Origin: Agrypnia vestita
Taxonomy: Eukaryota > Arthropoda > Insecta > Trichoptera > Phryganeidae
Direction: 5' to 3'
NCBI GenBank assembly: GCA_016648135.1
Contig: JADDOH010004028.1
Coordinates: 62,001 to 126,000 of the forward strand
DNA length: 64,000 bases
Made by a program: the position numbers and the translations under genes. The number at the start of each line of letters is the position of its first letter. Positions within the stretch are counted from its first letter, which is position 1. Positions 51,500-64,000 of this stretch are shown in pieces. The notes beneath the pieces were generated by a model that had not been told where the DNA came from, did not search any database, and saw nothing but the letters and a program-made list of their open reading frames with translations.

Positions 51500-53300
51500 T
51501 AGAGTTACTAGTTAAGTGGTTAATACAAATTTGTTTAATTAAAATTAATAATTATTAAATTATTTTATTGCAGAAAATCATTTGGAAATCTTATTGCCAT
51601 TCGAAAACCTTCCTACTTCGAGCTAATTTTATTGGTTTGTCACTAATATAGATAATATTAATAATCACTGCATAATATTGCGATCGCAGTTATTATTAGG
51701 TCTTTATTATATTTTTAGTCAGGACTAATTAATTTGAATTAATTTTGGTTCGTTTATTAAAAATGGTGGGTACAAAATAGGTTTAACTTTTTAATGATTT
51801 GTTTGTAAAAGTCTTGCAAAAATGTTAGTAACGGACGACTATAATTTTGATTCCACAAACCGTCGTGCATTGTCGCTTTTTGTCATAAAAGCTTTTCCTC
51901 CATATTTCAGAGAAAAGATACACGTCTCGAGCAATATTTTATGAGACAAGGGGACCATTGTTTCTTTACGAGCCAAAAGAGGCATATCAGGGCGATGTAT
52001 CAGGAGGGCATGATGTCTGAGGAGGTAAAGCAATCATAGAATTACCCGGCATCAATCATTCAGCGCGGCCGTCGAGCCGTTGTCTACGGCTGTATGAGCG
52101 TCGCGGCATCCCAGGGGTGATATGCGCTCCTGGTAGATTCCCGAAGGCAGCGACGGAAATAACTGGTACACCAGTTAGTTTTCTTTTAAGAAAAAAACAC
52201 ACATAATAAACGTAATCAATCGTGCGTCATAAATAAATAATACAATAAAAGTCTAAATGTTGCACAGTTTTTAACTTTTAACGAATTTTTAAAAATATTT
52301 TTAGACAATTGATATTGTTCTAATATGTCTCTTTGGATTTTATTAACTATACTTTAATTTTTTATAAAAGTATAGCTACGATATCTATACATACTTCAAC
52401 AATATTTAATGTATTCCCCGTTCCGTGAAAGTAGAAGAAAAATCTCTTTCGCGCCGTTTTCTTGATGGAAAACCGCAAGATGAATGGGGCGATAAAGGTA
52501 TGGCGTTATTTATTTGTTGGGGCGCGGGGCGATAGTAGCCATTTTATCATTGAAATATCATGAAACCAAAACATTTGTCTCCTGCCAGATCATATTGACG
52601 CATTGCCCCGTGTCGTGGTACTCGCCACAACACCCTCTGGCATGGGGATACGTAGGGAAATATTGTTATGCGATAGCGATCAGATGTGTCGGGAGGTAAA
52701 TGGAAAATTTGTAGTTTTTCAATAAAAAAATGTCCATTAAATAATAATAGTAGAGGAAATTCAAAAACGCTAACATTACACTCTTAATTACTGTAATTAT
52801 CAATATTATTATACAACTGAATACAAGGAAATTACTCTTACCATAAAGATAAAGAAACTGATGTATTTTGGACATGTCACTATACACCTTGAGATATAAA
52901 AGACACTGCACCTTATCAACGAGTTGAGACAAACAAAACCTCGTAGCTTAAAAACCTTAGAGAATGTTCGGCCAGTTTGAATCCGTCTTCCGGGTAGATA
53001 TAAATAAAATCAAAAAGATAGCAAACATCAGATGGCATATAGGACTCGAAGAATACAATATCTTAAATAAGAATAAGAATTCTATATTTGTAAATATACA
53101 CTTAAACAAAATATGCTGATATATTTCTTTGTTTTTTATTATTTTTCTGGTGTTCTAACCCGCTGACCGTGATAATTTGTTGATAATTTTCTTCTAAAAA
53201 GATGGAGACACATAACGCCTAGTTCATAATATATATCGTAATTCGTTTGAGCGTACTTCGAAATATAAAAAACGCTGTAAATCAAATAGAAATGTGCATT
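51500..53300. other. intergenic, unassigned
   Basis: No gene or repeat match seen. A GC-mixed patch at 51838-52170 has open frames on both strands without domain signatures. Confidence 0.45.
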
Positions 53301-53310
53301 ATTTTTAAAA

Positions 53311-53398
53311 TTCATATATATATATATATATAATTAATTCATATATATATATATATATATATATAATTCATATACATATTAATTATATCATATATATA
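53311..53398. repeat. compound (AT)n microsatellite
   Basis: Three AT runs separated by AATTAATTC/AATTC spacers, then degenerate ATATATC. Self-complementary. Confidence 0.95.
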
Positions 53399-53399
53399 A

Positions 53400-54950
53400 T
53401 GTGATGTATACTCCTTAACAAACGTTTTCCAATTTATTTAAAAAATTTTATTAAAAAAATCACAGAGTAAATGGCTACAATCGATGTATGCACACATTAT
53501 CTTTTTTAATATTGTGTTTATTATTATTTAATACAGATTTTTATAATGTTTTTGTTATTGAATACATTTTTATTGAACCGAAAAATGTCCCGATGTGTAA
53601 AAAGAAAATTGATTTGCCAGGCTTTATTTTTAATTTTTCTATTCATAGATTTACTTATTTGATATGAAAATGTTTTCTTACAAAATTCTAGAATAGATGC
53701 CATTATTTTGGTCCGTCTAAATATGGCATTATTACCACGAGCAGAGTAAGAGCGTAGGTACCGACATCTGTGGGTACCTACGAACATGGCGCTCTGCGGA
53801 TGTCTGATCTTTAAAAATGCATGTTTATAGTGACGCAAAAGCCACAGTGTGTCTCACTGTTCCACTCAATGTTTTATTTAAATGTTTTTTGTGGAAGCAC
53901 CCGCCCTGTTTTATTGTCCCTTCCTTCAGTTTTATGGGACGTTCTTTAACAACAGAATTATTGATGATCCCTAAATGGATGCTATTTTAGCGGAATTGCT
54001 TTGCGAATCAGAGCATCGATTAGAACGGCGTGAAACGTAGGTGAGATCCGATGTAATGGCCCACCCGTACTAATGGCTGTTAATTAATTAATTTCCTAAA
54101 TGGCGATGATGCTAAAATATAAGTGCAGAGTCCATTACGTTTAACTGTAAGCGTTAAATATAACTTATTCCGGTGTCGCCACAATTTAAACGTTTTACGA
54201 AAATGTTGATACGTATATCTTATAAAAGTTTATTATGATTTTTTATTCTAGCAGATCGGTCCAGTGCCCAGAACTCCATACATCAAATATCACTCCATCT
54301 CCTATTTTTTCCTACAGTATATTAAATAAAGGCTTAAGCGTCAAGATATGACGCGTTTTTGTATATGTATGATAAAAACGTTATTTTTATATCTTTAAAA
54401 TATATATTGCCCCTATTTCAAACAAACAATTTTTGAAATCTTTTAAAGTATAAATATGCCATTTAATAATCGAATCAATCATGGTCGTGGCTAGAGAATC
54501 CAATCCCATCACCTCGGAAGAGCTAACAGTATTTTTAACTCCGAGGAAGAGTACGTTTATTCCCGAAACTATCGAAATTTCAACAATTTTGCCAATAAGG
54601 AATATTGTGGTATTTCGTTCAAGAATCTGACTGTTAACCATTTTTCCAGTTTTGATGATGTACATTATTTAACATCATATATAAAAACTATCACTTAAAA
54701 ACATATTTTTATCTTAAATTTACGTAGAGATACATGACTTTATATGAGTAATCTTATTTCCATTCTTAAATCATTCTAATTTGAGTTTTATTTGTTTTTG
54801 TTATGTATAATTATTATTAATATTTATTTTATTATTATTTATAACTATAAATATAGCCTTTAAAAATATATAGTGCAACAATAATAAATTCACAGAAAAA
54901 AGTAAAAATAAAAAAATGTTGGTTAGCAGAATATATTGAAAAAGATATAC
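53400..54950. other. intergenic, unassigned
   Basis: AT-rich. Contains GTAGGTACC...GGTACCTAC at 53755-53782. Open frames at 53524-53838 and 54387-54665 on the - strand look random. Confidence 0.45.
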
Positions 54951-54954
54951 CTAG

Positions 54955-55110
54955 CCTATAAATTTGTAGGAAACACGATTTTGGAACGGATAGGTACATA
55001 AAATCTACTATTCAGTACATTTTAAATTAGTAATCTTCGGTAACAGCATTCATAAAATTATTTTTATTTTTTGGATATTGCTGCCTTTGCTTTTATACCC
55101 CACATTATAT
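54955..55110 (+). repeat. fold-back family B, single arm
   Basis: CCTATAAATTTGTAGGAAAC, GGATAGGTACATAAAATC, TCAGTACATTTTAAATTAGT and GCCTTTGCTTTTATACCC match 39585-39745 in order. Confidence 0.82.
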
Positions 55111-58100
55111 AATAATACGTTTAATTTTCCAATAACTTGCTTGAGGAAGTCGGGTAAAAATTTCGATAACGAAGACTATAAATGACTTGTCGTTCTCTTG
55201 AATTAGATTGTAACTAATTTCCAAGTTTGTCATGTCATTGTTGAATAATACCACCCGCATATTATACTACTACAGAAATTTAGGATATTATATATTTTAC
55301 ACCACTAACTAAAAATTTAGAAAACCTTCAAGAAAAAAGTGCATTAATAATCTGCATAATGCACCCAAGTTTCCACTGGCAGTCAATTTGGTTGGGACAC
55401 CGTCGTTCCTCTCGTAGCCGCGATACATCCTCGGGGCATTAAATATGCAAGTTTATTGCAACAATTCCGGAATGCATTGCACGAACTTAAGAGCTAGACA
55501 ATATACAAAGCATTCTAGTTGGCCGAGTACGTAGCCAAGTTATACGAGTCTATATTAGGTCGTTTACAATATGTGCATGTGAAATATTATTGTTTTATCG
55601 CAAAGATATTGCGATATTGACTATAGATATGTAAATGGTACAAATTAAATATTTTTCACAGTACAAAGATGACTTATCCATCGGATGATCTAAAATATGT
55701 TCTTTTTACCCAACTGCGAGACGCAAAAGAGGGTAATGTTTTTATCTATGTATGTATGTATGTTTGTTCCTTTGTGGCGCTCTAGAGATCAAACGCGTTA
55801 GCCGATTTTGATGACTCTTACGTCAATCGATTTATCTTAATTTTGTTTATTTTTTTTCATAATTTTTATTTTTATTTCATAATTTAATCACTCTCTTCTT
55901 CTACTTTCGTATACACATCACACACACGGGCATGCAATCTAGTATATATAAAAGTATCTAAAAAATGCAGATCATTGATAAAAAATGCAAGTGAGTAATA
56001 ATAAATAAATATTTCCGTATTTAGCTTTTTTAATTATTAGGTTAATTTCTGTCGTGCTCAATTGATATGATTAATTTTGATAAAAAAATAGATTTTCTTA
56101 ATTTTGAGGTTAATTTCACTGGCTGCTCAATTGATATTTTTAATTGTGAGATGTCAAATGTTACACATCACATACAACTACTTAAGGCTCGCTCATTTTT
56201 TTTGGTAGATACGTTATATCTGTATATCTTTCCAATTTATTAATCTAATCAGTTTTTTTTCTTTTTCAACGTTCATAATTAGAGGTCCATTTTTAGAACG
56301 CACTACGAATTTTGATATTTCTTTTAAATTGTTTGGCAAGAGCTTTAATGGTCTCTGCATTCATTTTTAAAAATAGTCTTCTAGTGGAGTGAGTGTAAAA
56401 TAAAACACTGCAGACCCTCCCTCCAGAACAATGCGGGTGTTTCAATACGAATAAGAAACAGCGAGAAAAATCTGCTCTTCTTTATGGCGTAATAAGATTA
56501 GAGGCAAATTAAAAGGGGGTGTCGTGGAAGATGATATATACCGCTATTCCGACAGGCATTACTTATTTATCGTTGTGAAGGGTTGTTAAAAGTCACGTCC
56601 CGCAAAATGAAACATCCCTCATGAGAGTCTCGTATATAACAATGGCCGTGCTGGTAAAAATATTTGGAAATTTTTTTTTTGGAAAAAAAAAAAAAAAAAA
56701 AGTTTTCCTGTGCTTGTCCCAAACCACTGCTATGTAAATTGACATCGTGTAATTTAACTTATAATATTTATGAGTAAGTATTAGGTGTTAACATTAGTAG
56801 TGTCGGTATTTATCCAATAATAGTGAAACAAATTGGTAAAAGTTTATACTTTATTCGAAAGAACGTTTTTTTGCTCTGCAAGATATTGTGATTGCTTTTC
56901 CATGTCAAGTGGATAAAGGCAAGCACTTTGGGCGCTTCTCTTTTCACACACTCTTTCTGTTCGTGTTCAATCCAGGGAAAAACTTGTAAGATAAGACATT
57001 GTTAGTAATTAACGATAACTAATTATGCTCACACCCAATATGTCAAACAAATTTAATTAATAATTTTAAATAATACTATAGTAACCGTGCACGTACATTC
57101 CTATCAAATTTTGGACTGTATACATTTGTTTTAACGTGAAAAATATTATTTCATATTTTGAAATGAATCTTAAAAACCTTTGAGTAATGCTACATGAAGC
57201 AAGGACTTCCAGTCCATTTGTATGTAATCAGAAAACATTTATGCAACAGAAAATATTAATTTAAACGAAAACATCTTTAATTAAATCTTACTATAATCAT
57301 TGGTTTATAATTTTTATTATTATATATCTAAAACAGATTCGCTTAGACTTGGAAAGATTCATAGATTTTTTTAAAAATAATTGCATGACAGATTGTTGTA
57401 CAATTTATGAGGATTTATATATTATACTTCTATCTAATGCTTTTAATGCTATCAATAAATACATCGACCTGATCACCTCATTGCCTGACCTGACCTGCTC
57501 AGCTCATAAATTGTTGCACATTACGCGTTATGGTGTGCCCATTCATTACATCCGTTCAGTATTTTGGGACATGGAGTAATGCGTGACCTCGATTACGCAA
57601 ATAGTTACTCTGTACGAATAGGCCATAATTCTCAAGTAAGTTAGGAGATTTTTTTCTGTTCCTAAAAATTGTAACACAGTCAACATTAATAAAAATAATT
57701 AGCATGGTAATAAAATATAAACTGAATAAGGCTTCATGGTTTTGAAGTAATTTTTACTTTTAATCGGATGTTCTGAATCTTTCTGTCACTTGTCTTATAC
57801 TTGGGCACAGCGGCGCGCGGAAACTTTATATTAGCAATTCAAATTCGGAACTCCTTCGGGGTGTGTTCGACTATTAACACAATCTTTCCGGTTCCTTTTT
57901 ATACACTCCCGCGGGAAGGAGGGTACCTACCCAACGCGAGAGGGTAATTTCTATGTTTCTTTTTAAAGATATTTTTTACCGATTTAAAATATGCATAAAA
58001 ATTAAGTTACAGCTAACCTGAATGCATTGTATTTTTATATAAAATTTTTAAAGGATAAAATTTTGTTGAATATTATTATTAATCTTATTATAAAATTGAA

Positions 58101-59900
58101 ATGTTAATAAATTGTCTGAATGTCTGCGAAGAATTTTAAACCGCATTTAAGTAAAATTATTTGATTACATAATTGTGATTCATTCGTCCTTTTTTTCTTG
58201 TAAACATAATTATTTTTCAGTATATTTCAGTATGAATTTAATATACACAGTGATAGAAATCTCTGGCATAGAAAAGTAAATAAATTAACAACAAAATAAC
58301 AGACGTTTATTTTCTTTTGACAGAAATTTTCTGAAACTGTAATAATTTCTTACAGAAGTGTAGAACAAGTAAGACAGTTAAATTCCTCGTTTAAATAATA
58401 ATTTCACCTAAATTGGGCGGTGTCAAATTTTACACAATATTGAAGAATTTATAACCGTGGATCTTGCATCCAATATCCGATCATCTTCATACGAAGTGAA
58501 CTGCACCAGTTATGTCTGAGCCTTCAAGCTAGAGAGCGCGGATTCTCAAAGTTTAATAATGCCAAAAATAAATAGGTACCACTAAACGCCTGCATCTGAC
58601 TGGTTACACTATTCTTTATATTCTAGTGATTGTGCGGTTATCGAACGCTAGCAATCATTTTGTTGTATATTGCTTGAAGCAGATAAAAATGCGTGGAAAA
58701 CTATTTAAGCTACTTTGTTAATGGCCCCCACGCGAATCACCGGGAATCAAGAGGGGAAAATTATGAAGTTGGAGGGATGGAAATGGGGTGTGGAGGGGTA
58801 TATGGAACGAATGGACTGTATTTTTTGGGATAAACAAAAACAGGTGAAATTTCCGCTTACCGTCACTGTTCCTCTTCTTCCAGGTCTGTTTCACTACGAG
58901 GTTTGACAAATTCTACGATTCACTTCACAGATCATCTAATTCGAGCAACTTTTGCGAAAGCACGTCAATTATTTTGAAAGATCTAATTAGATAATAATTA
59001 TTTAGACACAACGACAGTCAGATTTCGACTATATGGACAAGGTAAGAGGAGGGGGGTGGTGACGTAAATGCCAAATTCGCGCCGCGCTAGAATCAAACGC
59101 CTAAAAATGCAAATAATGAACAATTAGTATATTTTTTAGTAAAATAAGTGTAGTCCTTCGCATGTTTGAAAGCTGTTAAATATTTTAATTAAATTTCCTT
59201 GTTTCAGAAATTTTAAATCACTGATTATTTAAAAGTACACAATATAAATGATGATCTTACCTGGAGAAAATTAGTTTTTGTTAGTATACACTTTGATGTA
59301 AAATATGGAATTATAAAAAAGAGTATTATTCAACATTTAACATTTTTTAAAACCATTAAAAAGGTAATATTGTAAAAAAATATGTACTCTATGAAAAATT
59401 CTCCCCTTTGTAATACAGCTGTTTCAGTTGATAATGATTTTAGTCAATTTACTGCTGTTTGCATATTTGTGGCAATCTATCATTCTTTAGAAATCTCTTA
59501 TTTAAAATTTAAAAATATAAAGCACTTGAAAACTAACGTTTGTAAATAATATAAAAATTACAAAATGATTGCATTTTGAGAACTTTAAAAAAAAGTTTGG
59601 TGTGTCGGTTGTGATTGATGTATTGCATCGGTGGATGGAAGATGCCCCGACGCGGTAGTTGTGAAGGGAGAAGAATTCCCACCCGACCGGGAGAATTCTT
59701 CCGTGTTCAGTGTTCGTGTCGCTTGCACGAAAGTGCGAAGCGAGGCTGGTAAGACCAGGCAGGTCATCACAGGATGTATAGAAATACTCATGTTTAATGT
59801 GAACTCGCAACTGATTGGCCGTAATGGTTTGCTGCGTTACGGCTAGAGTGCACGGTAGTTAGTATATCATAAAACTTTACGTATAATAAGAATGATAAAA
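55110..59900. other. intergenic, no supported gene
   Basis: Contains a (TATG)n tract near 55747-55762, a T10/A18 run at 56670-56701, and a GC-rich patch at 59620-59760 with the inverted words AGAAGAATTC and GAATTCTTC. Overlapping open frames on both strands at 58715-58909 and 59502-59846 have no domain. Confidence 0.45.
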
Positions 59901-59907
59901 ACAAGTT

Positions 59908-60168
59908 CACCCGTCAAAAATGACGGAACATTGGTTTGCGTTTTTGCTAAGCCCTGGTTTATATTTATACCATCTTTTTGGCGGTCTACGGTGAGGTGGC
60001 CGTAGCCACGCACGTTAATTAGCCGGTGCGGATTTGGTGGCCCGAGGTTCAAACCTTAACTCCAGCCGTTTTTTTAGCAGTGGATTCGAACGAAATTACG
60101 GACGTAACACGAAGTTACGGGGATAGACAGACGGACGGACGGACAGACAACAAATTATTATGTTTGAT
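59908..60168 (+). mobile_element. SINE family S, copy 3
   Basis: CACCCGTCA, GCGTTTTTGCTAAGCCCTGG, TTTATACCATC, GGCGGTCTACGGTGAGGTGG, GGTTCAAACC, GAAATTACGGACGTAACACG and (GGAC)n at 60127-60146 line up with copy 1. The B-box-like GGTTCAAACC is best preserved here. Confidence 0.82.
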
Positions 60169-60794
60169 GATTACATACGCAAAACTTTATTACCTGAATA
60201 AAAAACAATAAACAAAAAAAAATGCACTTGATATTTTAGAATCGCTGATCTAAAACGCATATCCCCAAATTTCATAAGCGCATAAAGTGGCAACCAATGT
60301 AGTGCCCTTATAATGCAAAGTTATTTTTATTTAAAACAGATGGCGGCTGCGAATATTGGTAGCAGGAGGGCGGGACCGGGTAGTGGAGAGGCGAGGGGAG
60401 GGGGGAGGTAATACGAAAGCGAAAAAACCCGCGGCTGTGAATTTTTAAAGATTTATTCAAATTTGGAATCTGCTTTTGAATTTACAAGACGGAACATGAA
60501 AAAAATATGAAGTACTTCTCCGATATGTTTTTGAGATGCAAAACCGAGCGATTTTCTTTCATCGTAGCAAATAATGTTGTGTATGGAAATGGGGTGGAAT
60601 TAGGCGCTGTTTCGCCGCCTTCGTATAGACTGGAAAATAACTACCTACCGGGTTCCTAGACGTTCTTAAGTCACCTTCTGTTGCATGAAAGTTTAGATTC
60701 GCATTTTAATTTTATTGACGTATTTTTCAAATATTTTATTGTGATTGAGATACGACGGAACAGCGTTATTTTGCGACACTATGACTCGAATTCA

Positions 60795-60980
60795 GAGTCA
60801 ATACTTAGATGATTTAAAGGTTAAGGTACGCCTTAAAAGCGTAAATTTCAGTACAAAATAACACTTTTAAGGCGTACATTAATCTTTAAATCATCTAAGT
60901 ATAACTCTAAAGACGTAAATTAATCTTTAAATCATCATTTAAGGCGTATTTTAACCTTTAAATCATCTAAGTATTGACTC
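60795..60980. repeat. 186-bp fold-back element
   Basis: GAGTCAATACTTAGATGATT at the left and AATCATCTAAGTATTGACTC at the right are perfect complements, and the arms continue through TTAAAGGTTAA and GCCTTAAA. The inner words AATCATCTAAGTAT and TAAGGCGTA repeat once more in the middle, so it looks like a stacked or partly duplicated MITE. Confidence 0.92.
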
Positions 60981-60989
60981 CTAAGAAAT

Positions 60990-62200
60990 CAAAACAATCT
61001 TAGAAACGATGGATTCCTCTTATTTAAAATGTGGTAAATTACAAAACAATATTTGATATCATTTTTCTACAATGTCAGTATTTTGTGTTTTCCACAGGAC
61101 ATAATAAAATGCCATGTATCATCATCATCATTTTGATTCCCTTATCTAAAGAAGGTACAAAATATAGACAAGGTGCTTCCATCTTCCTTCGTCTTACGTC
61201 TTACGTCTTGACTAATCAAAATCCAATCTATCTCCATACATTCTTTATTGCCTAACGGAGTTGCCAAGAACATACTGGCATCGCGAGACGCGTCCAAGCC
61301 ACCTGAATTGAGATATTTCTATATTAGAATAAAGGAAAAATATTCAGTTTTTCTAAATGTAGAGGACAAGAGGAAACAATTAAAAAATACAACAAATTAG
61401 TCAATAATGCGTTCTCCTCTATTATTTTCACTTCTGTTCAACGTCCTACAAGTTTTTCGATATTTCTCCGTCATTCGAACAGAATGAGTTACTTTTGTTT
61501 ACTTGATGTTCCATTTTGAAGGACCATAATGAATTTAAATGATGAATGTAACGTAAAAACACTATATCTTGTAGGGCAGAAAATTTTCTTTCAAATGAAG
61601 TAAACCTTTATCAATTTGTTTTAAAAAAAGGACAACTTTGATAGATGTGGTCGACCTTTACATTGTGTAAAGTGATCACTTAAGTCAGCCGCACGATAGG
61701 TAGTAAGCCCTATAAACACCCAAAAGACTAACCATACCTACATAATTTCTCATATAAATAGTTTCGTCTCTATAATATATCTTGATAAATGATTATTGTT
61801 TCATTAATAATTATTAAAATGGATTTCTACAAAAGGAATGACTCCACATTAAATTATTTGTCCAAAATATATTCAAATCTTCTGCCACTTGTAATCTGGG
61901 GAAGGCTCTCTATCCCCCTGTTGGTCCATTCACCCCCACATCTTCCTCCAGCCCGGACCGGATCGCTGCAGATATTTTTATGGCCGGCGAAGAATTTTTA
62001 TGTTCGACTACGGTTTAATATTCACTCTACAGTGGAATTGTCTTCCTTCATACTATATCTTCAGCCTGGATGTCACAGGGACTTTCAATAAAGGGCCCAC
62101 AAGGTCTAAGGCTATTTCTGTAAACCGTCAACTTGTTTGACAATAAATTTTTTATTTTATTTTTTGTTTACATAGTTTGGTTGGATCATTATTTGATAGT
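60990..62200. other. intergenic, unassigned
   Basis: No gene or repeat match found. The open frame at 61789-62091 has no recognisable domain. Confidence 0.45.
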
Positions 62201-62202
62201 GT

Positions 62203-62300
62203 CCTTAGGTTTTCACGGCCGTTCAGATTCTTCTGTGTATAGTTTTCTGGGATATTCTGCCGTGTGTGTGTGACCTCTCTGGCCAACGTTTCGGATTTGA
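62203..62300 (+). mobile_element. Penelope-like terminal repeat fragment
   Basis: CCTTAGGTTTTCACGGCCG, AGATTCTTCTG, TTTCTGGGATATTCTGCCG and GACCTCTCTGGCCAACGTTT follow the same order as in 21338-21495 (there partly inverted). It stops just after the GTTTCGGAT word, so the hammerhead-like part is truncated. Confidence 0.55.
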
Positions 62301-62578
62301 TAGTATTTACAGAAATTATAACCAAGAAGCATTGTTGCTGGAAGTTTGGCAGTAAAGTAAAATACTATATTCGATGCCTTGCCTTTTACAGTAGTATTTT
62401 ACTGTACTGCTTTTACGGCTCAGTGAATGATGAAATAACATTTTAGTGGGAAAAATTATTATAGATCTGTGGTAGATATTGCTCATTCAATAAAAAAAAA
62501 TGTGCAAACATAAATGGTTAATCTATCAACTTTAGCAAATTACATTACATTTAAAAGTAATTATTAAAAAAATAAATA

Positions 62579-62830
62579 GGGTGTCTCATAGCTAGTAGCA
62601 AAAGCTTTGAAGAAGTTTTTTCATTCAATTTTGAATTGAAAATACTTTACACTTTGGGTGAAATGTCAACAGTTAAGGAGAAGCTACATAAAAGTTTGCA
62701 TTTTTTTTCAATATTTCTGTCTTTTCTTCGTAAAAAGTTGGAGTCATTCGCTTTGATACAAGTCAAATAAAACAAAAAATGCAATATGTGTAAAATATTC
62801 ACATGAAAGTCAATAATATGTATTTTGTTT
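62579..62830 (+). repeat. GCTAGTAGC repeat family, single arm
   Basis: GGGTGTCTCATAGCTAGTAG, TTCAATTTTGAATTGAAAAT, ACTTTGGGTGAAATGTCAAC, AAAGTTTGCATTTTTTTTCA and ACAAGTCAAATAAAAC match the arms at 27081 and 8481 in order. Confidence 0.82.
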
Positions 62831-62875
62831 TTTTTTGTCGCATGTTTTTCAGGAAATTAAAGTTTAAAAAATTGG

Positions 62876-62936
62876 ATGGATGTTTTTCGTTGGATTAGTT
62901 ACCGTGTAACTTTAACGAAAAATATCCACCCAGTTT
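62876..62936. repeat. imperfect hairpin
   Basis: TGGATGGATGTTTTTCGTT and AACGAAAAATATCCACCCA face each other around a 20-odd base loop. It could be a transposon end; no partner found. Confidence 0.6.
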
Positions 62937-63019
62937 TTTTAGTAATTTCTTTTATTCGCTCTGGAAGATTTCTTAAACAAAATAAAAACACACTTGTTTT
63001 TTAATGCTACTTATTTATT

Positions 63020-63060
63020 TTTTGTGACACGCATTTCGCCTTATAAGGGCATTATCAATT
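63020..63060 (-). ncRNA. hammerhead-like core, decayed
   Basis: The complement reads TTGATAATGCCCTTATAAGG, then CGAAATGCGTGTCAC. A GCC(C)/GG(G)C stem-loop sits between a changed CTGATGA box (TTGATAA) and GAAA, with GTGTC after it. Probably a relic of another Penelope-like terminal repeat. Confidence 0.3.
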
Positions 63061-64000
63061 TTTTTTTCAAAATTTTTTACACTTAACAACTTGTATTTAT
63101 ATGAAAACTATTAAAAGGACTACATAGTTTTAAGAATTTAAGTAGGTTTTTGTATATTGTCACGATTCTAAGAAACAATTTTGTCCAAACACCAATGATA
63201 AATTATTTTGTTTATTTATTTATGAAGTACTTATTTTCATATTTGTGATCACGGAGTTCATTTAACTTACTTCTAAACAAGAAGTTTCTAAAATTAAACG
63301 TAAGTGTTTAATAATAACTATATTTTTTATAAAATAACACAACAAACAACTAAACATAGATACACGATAATAATAAATAAATAAATAATAATATATTTTC
63401 TGATACTGTTCGTTCAATATTATGTCGATTGACATAAAAAAGATATTATGAATGATGATCATTAAATTAGGAAAAATGCTAGCGCCAAATCCATCAATAA
63501 TATAATTTCGAATATATTTTTATAATGAAAATATTTCGATATTTAAATGCAAAAATTTAGGCACATGTTGTACATATTTATTTATAAGTAATAAATAAAA
63601 TAAATTTGCAACCCCGACGGTAGAGGGCGAGAGATGACCCTCCCTGGTATTTTAATATCTCCGGATATTTGTTGATTTATGGCTCTTCATCATGGTGCTT
63701 CGGAGAATTCCTCAAATACACCAGCAGCACTCACTTCATTAGGGGCTCAACCCACTACTTGCCCTCTATCTATTTCATATTATAGTTGGGCTATTATTCC
63801 ATTACATTCATAGAAAAATATACTTCTCAACAATGAGAACGTATTCTTGAATGATGTTTTTATTACCTTACACAACACCACATTGCCGTTGCATTGGATT
63901 GCCGTTCATGGCAGTACCTGGCTATAATGTATCCAATTCATTGATATTTATTAAATTATTTAGTAATACATAATAAAATAACACATTAAATAACATAAGG
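63060..64000. other. intergenic, end of window
   Basis: AT-rich. GGTAGAGGGCGAG (63620) and TTGCCCTCTATC (63759) are roughly inverted and may bound a 150-bp repeat. No gene seen. Confidence 0.4.

Noticed and set aside
58715..58909. Matching-length frames on opposite strands
   Set aside because: Mirror frames over the same 190 bases, not supported by any motif.

Overview
This window is eukaryotic nuclear DNA, AT-rich and dominated by introns and transposon relics. It is most likely from an insect. Two things point weakly to a moth or butterfly: palindromic GTAGGTACCTAC-type words recur, and an RTE-like LINE relic near 37.4-37.8 kb is followed by a tail resembling ones I recall from lepidopteran genomes. 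That assignment is tentative. There is no prokaryotic operon, CRISPR array or phage-like system.

The only gene I can support end to end is a tubulin tyrosine ligase-like glutamylase of the TTLL4 type, on the + strand from before base 241 to a stop at 28147-28149. Ten coding exons join in one continuous frame with matching splice phases, giving 592 visible residues. The N-terminal part lies upstream of the window. A probable 3' UTR continues to a poly(A) signal near 29865.

The introns (0.2-5.3 kb) are loaded with repeats. Intron 1 holds a 50-bp minisatellite of 16 units. Intron 2 holds a four-level nested transposon stack (3837-7818). Intron 3 holds pogo/Tigger-like elements, one carrying a PIF/Harbinger deletion derivative. 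Introns 4-9 hold terminal-inverted-repeat elements, LINE tails, Penelope-like terminal fragments, LTR-like units, tRNA-like sequence and a SINE.

From about 30 kb to the end I see no host gene. This part holds a 3-kb fold-back structure (30044-33023) around a near-intact second copy of the intron 2 transposon, several LINE 3' tails, three copies each of a tRNA-related SINE and of a 400-bp repeat starting TTACTCCC, a 154-bp-period tandem duplication, a Penelope-like GIY-YIG endonuclease relic, an LTR/promoter-like block on the - strand near 45.2-45.9 kb, and microsatellites.

The most interesting signals are hammerhead-ribozyme-like cores (CTGATGA ... GAAA) in Penelope-like fragments at four places, and the nested stack, whose empty-site copy in the same window lets insertion boundaries be read directly. 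I did not find a convincing new multi-gene system. All repeat calls come from reading by eye, without database searches.
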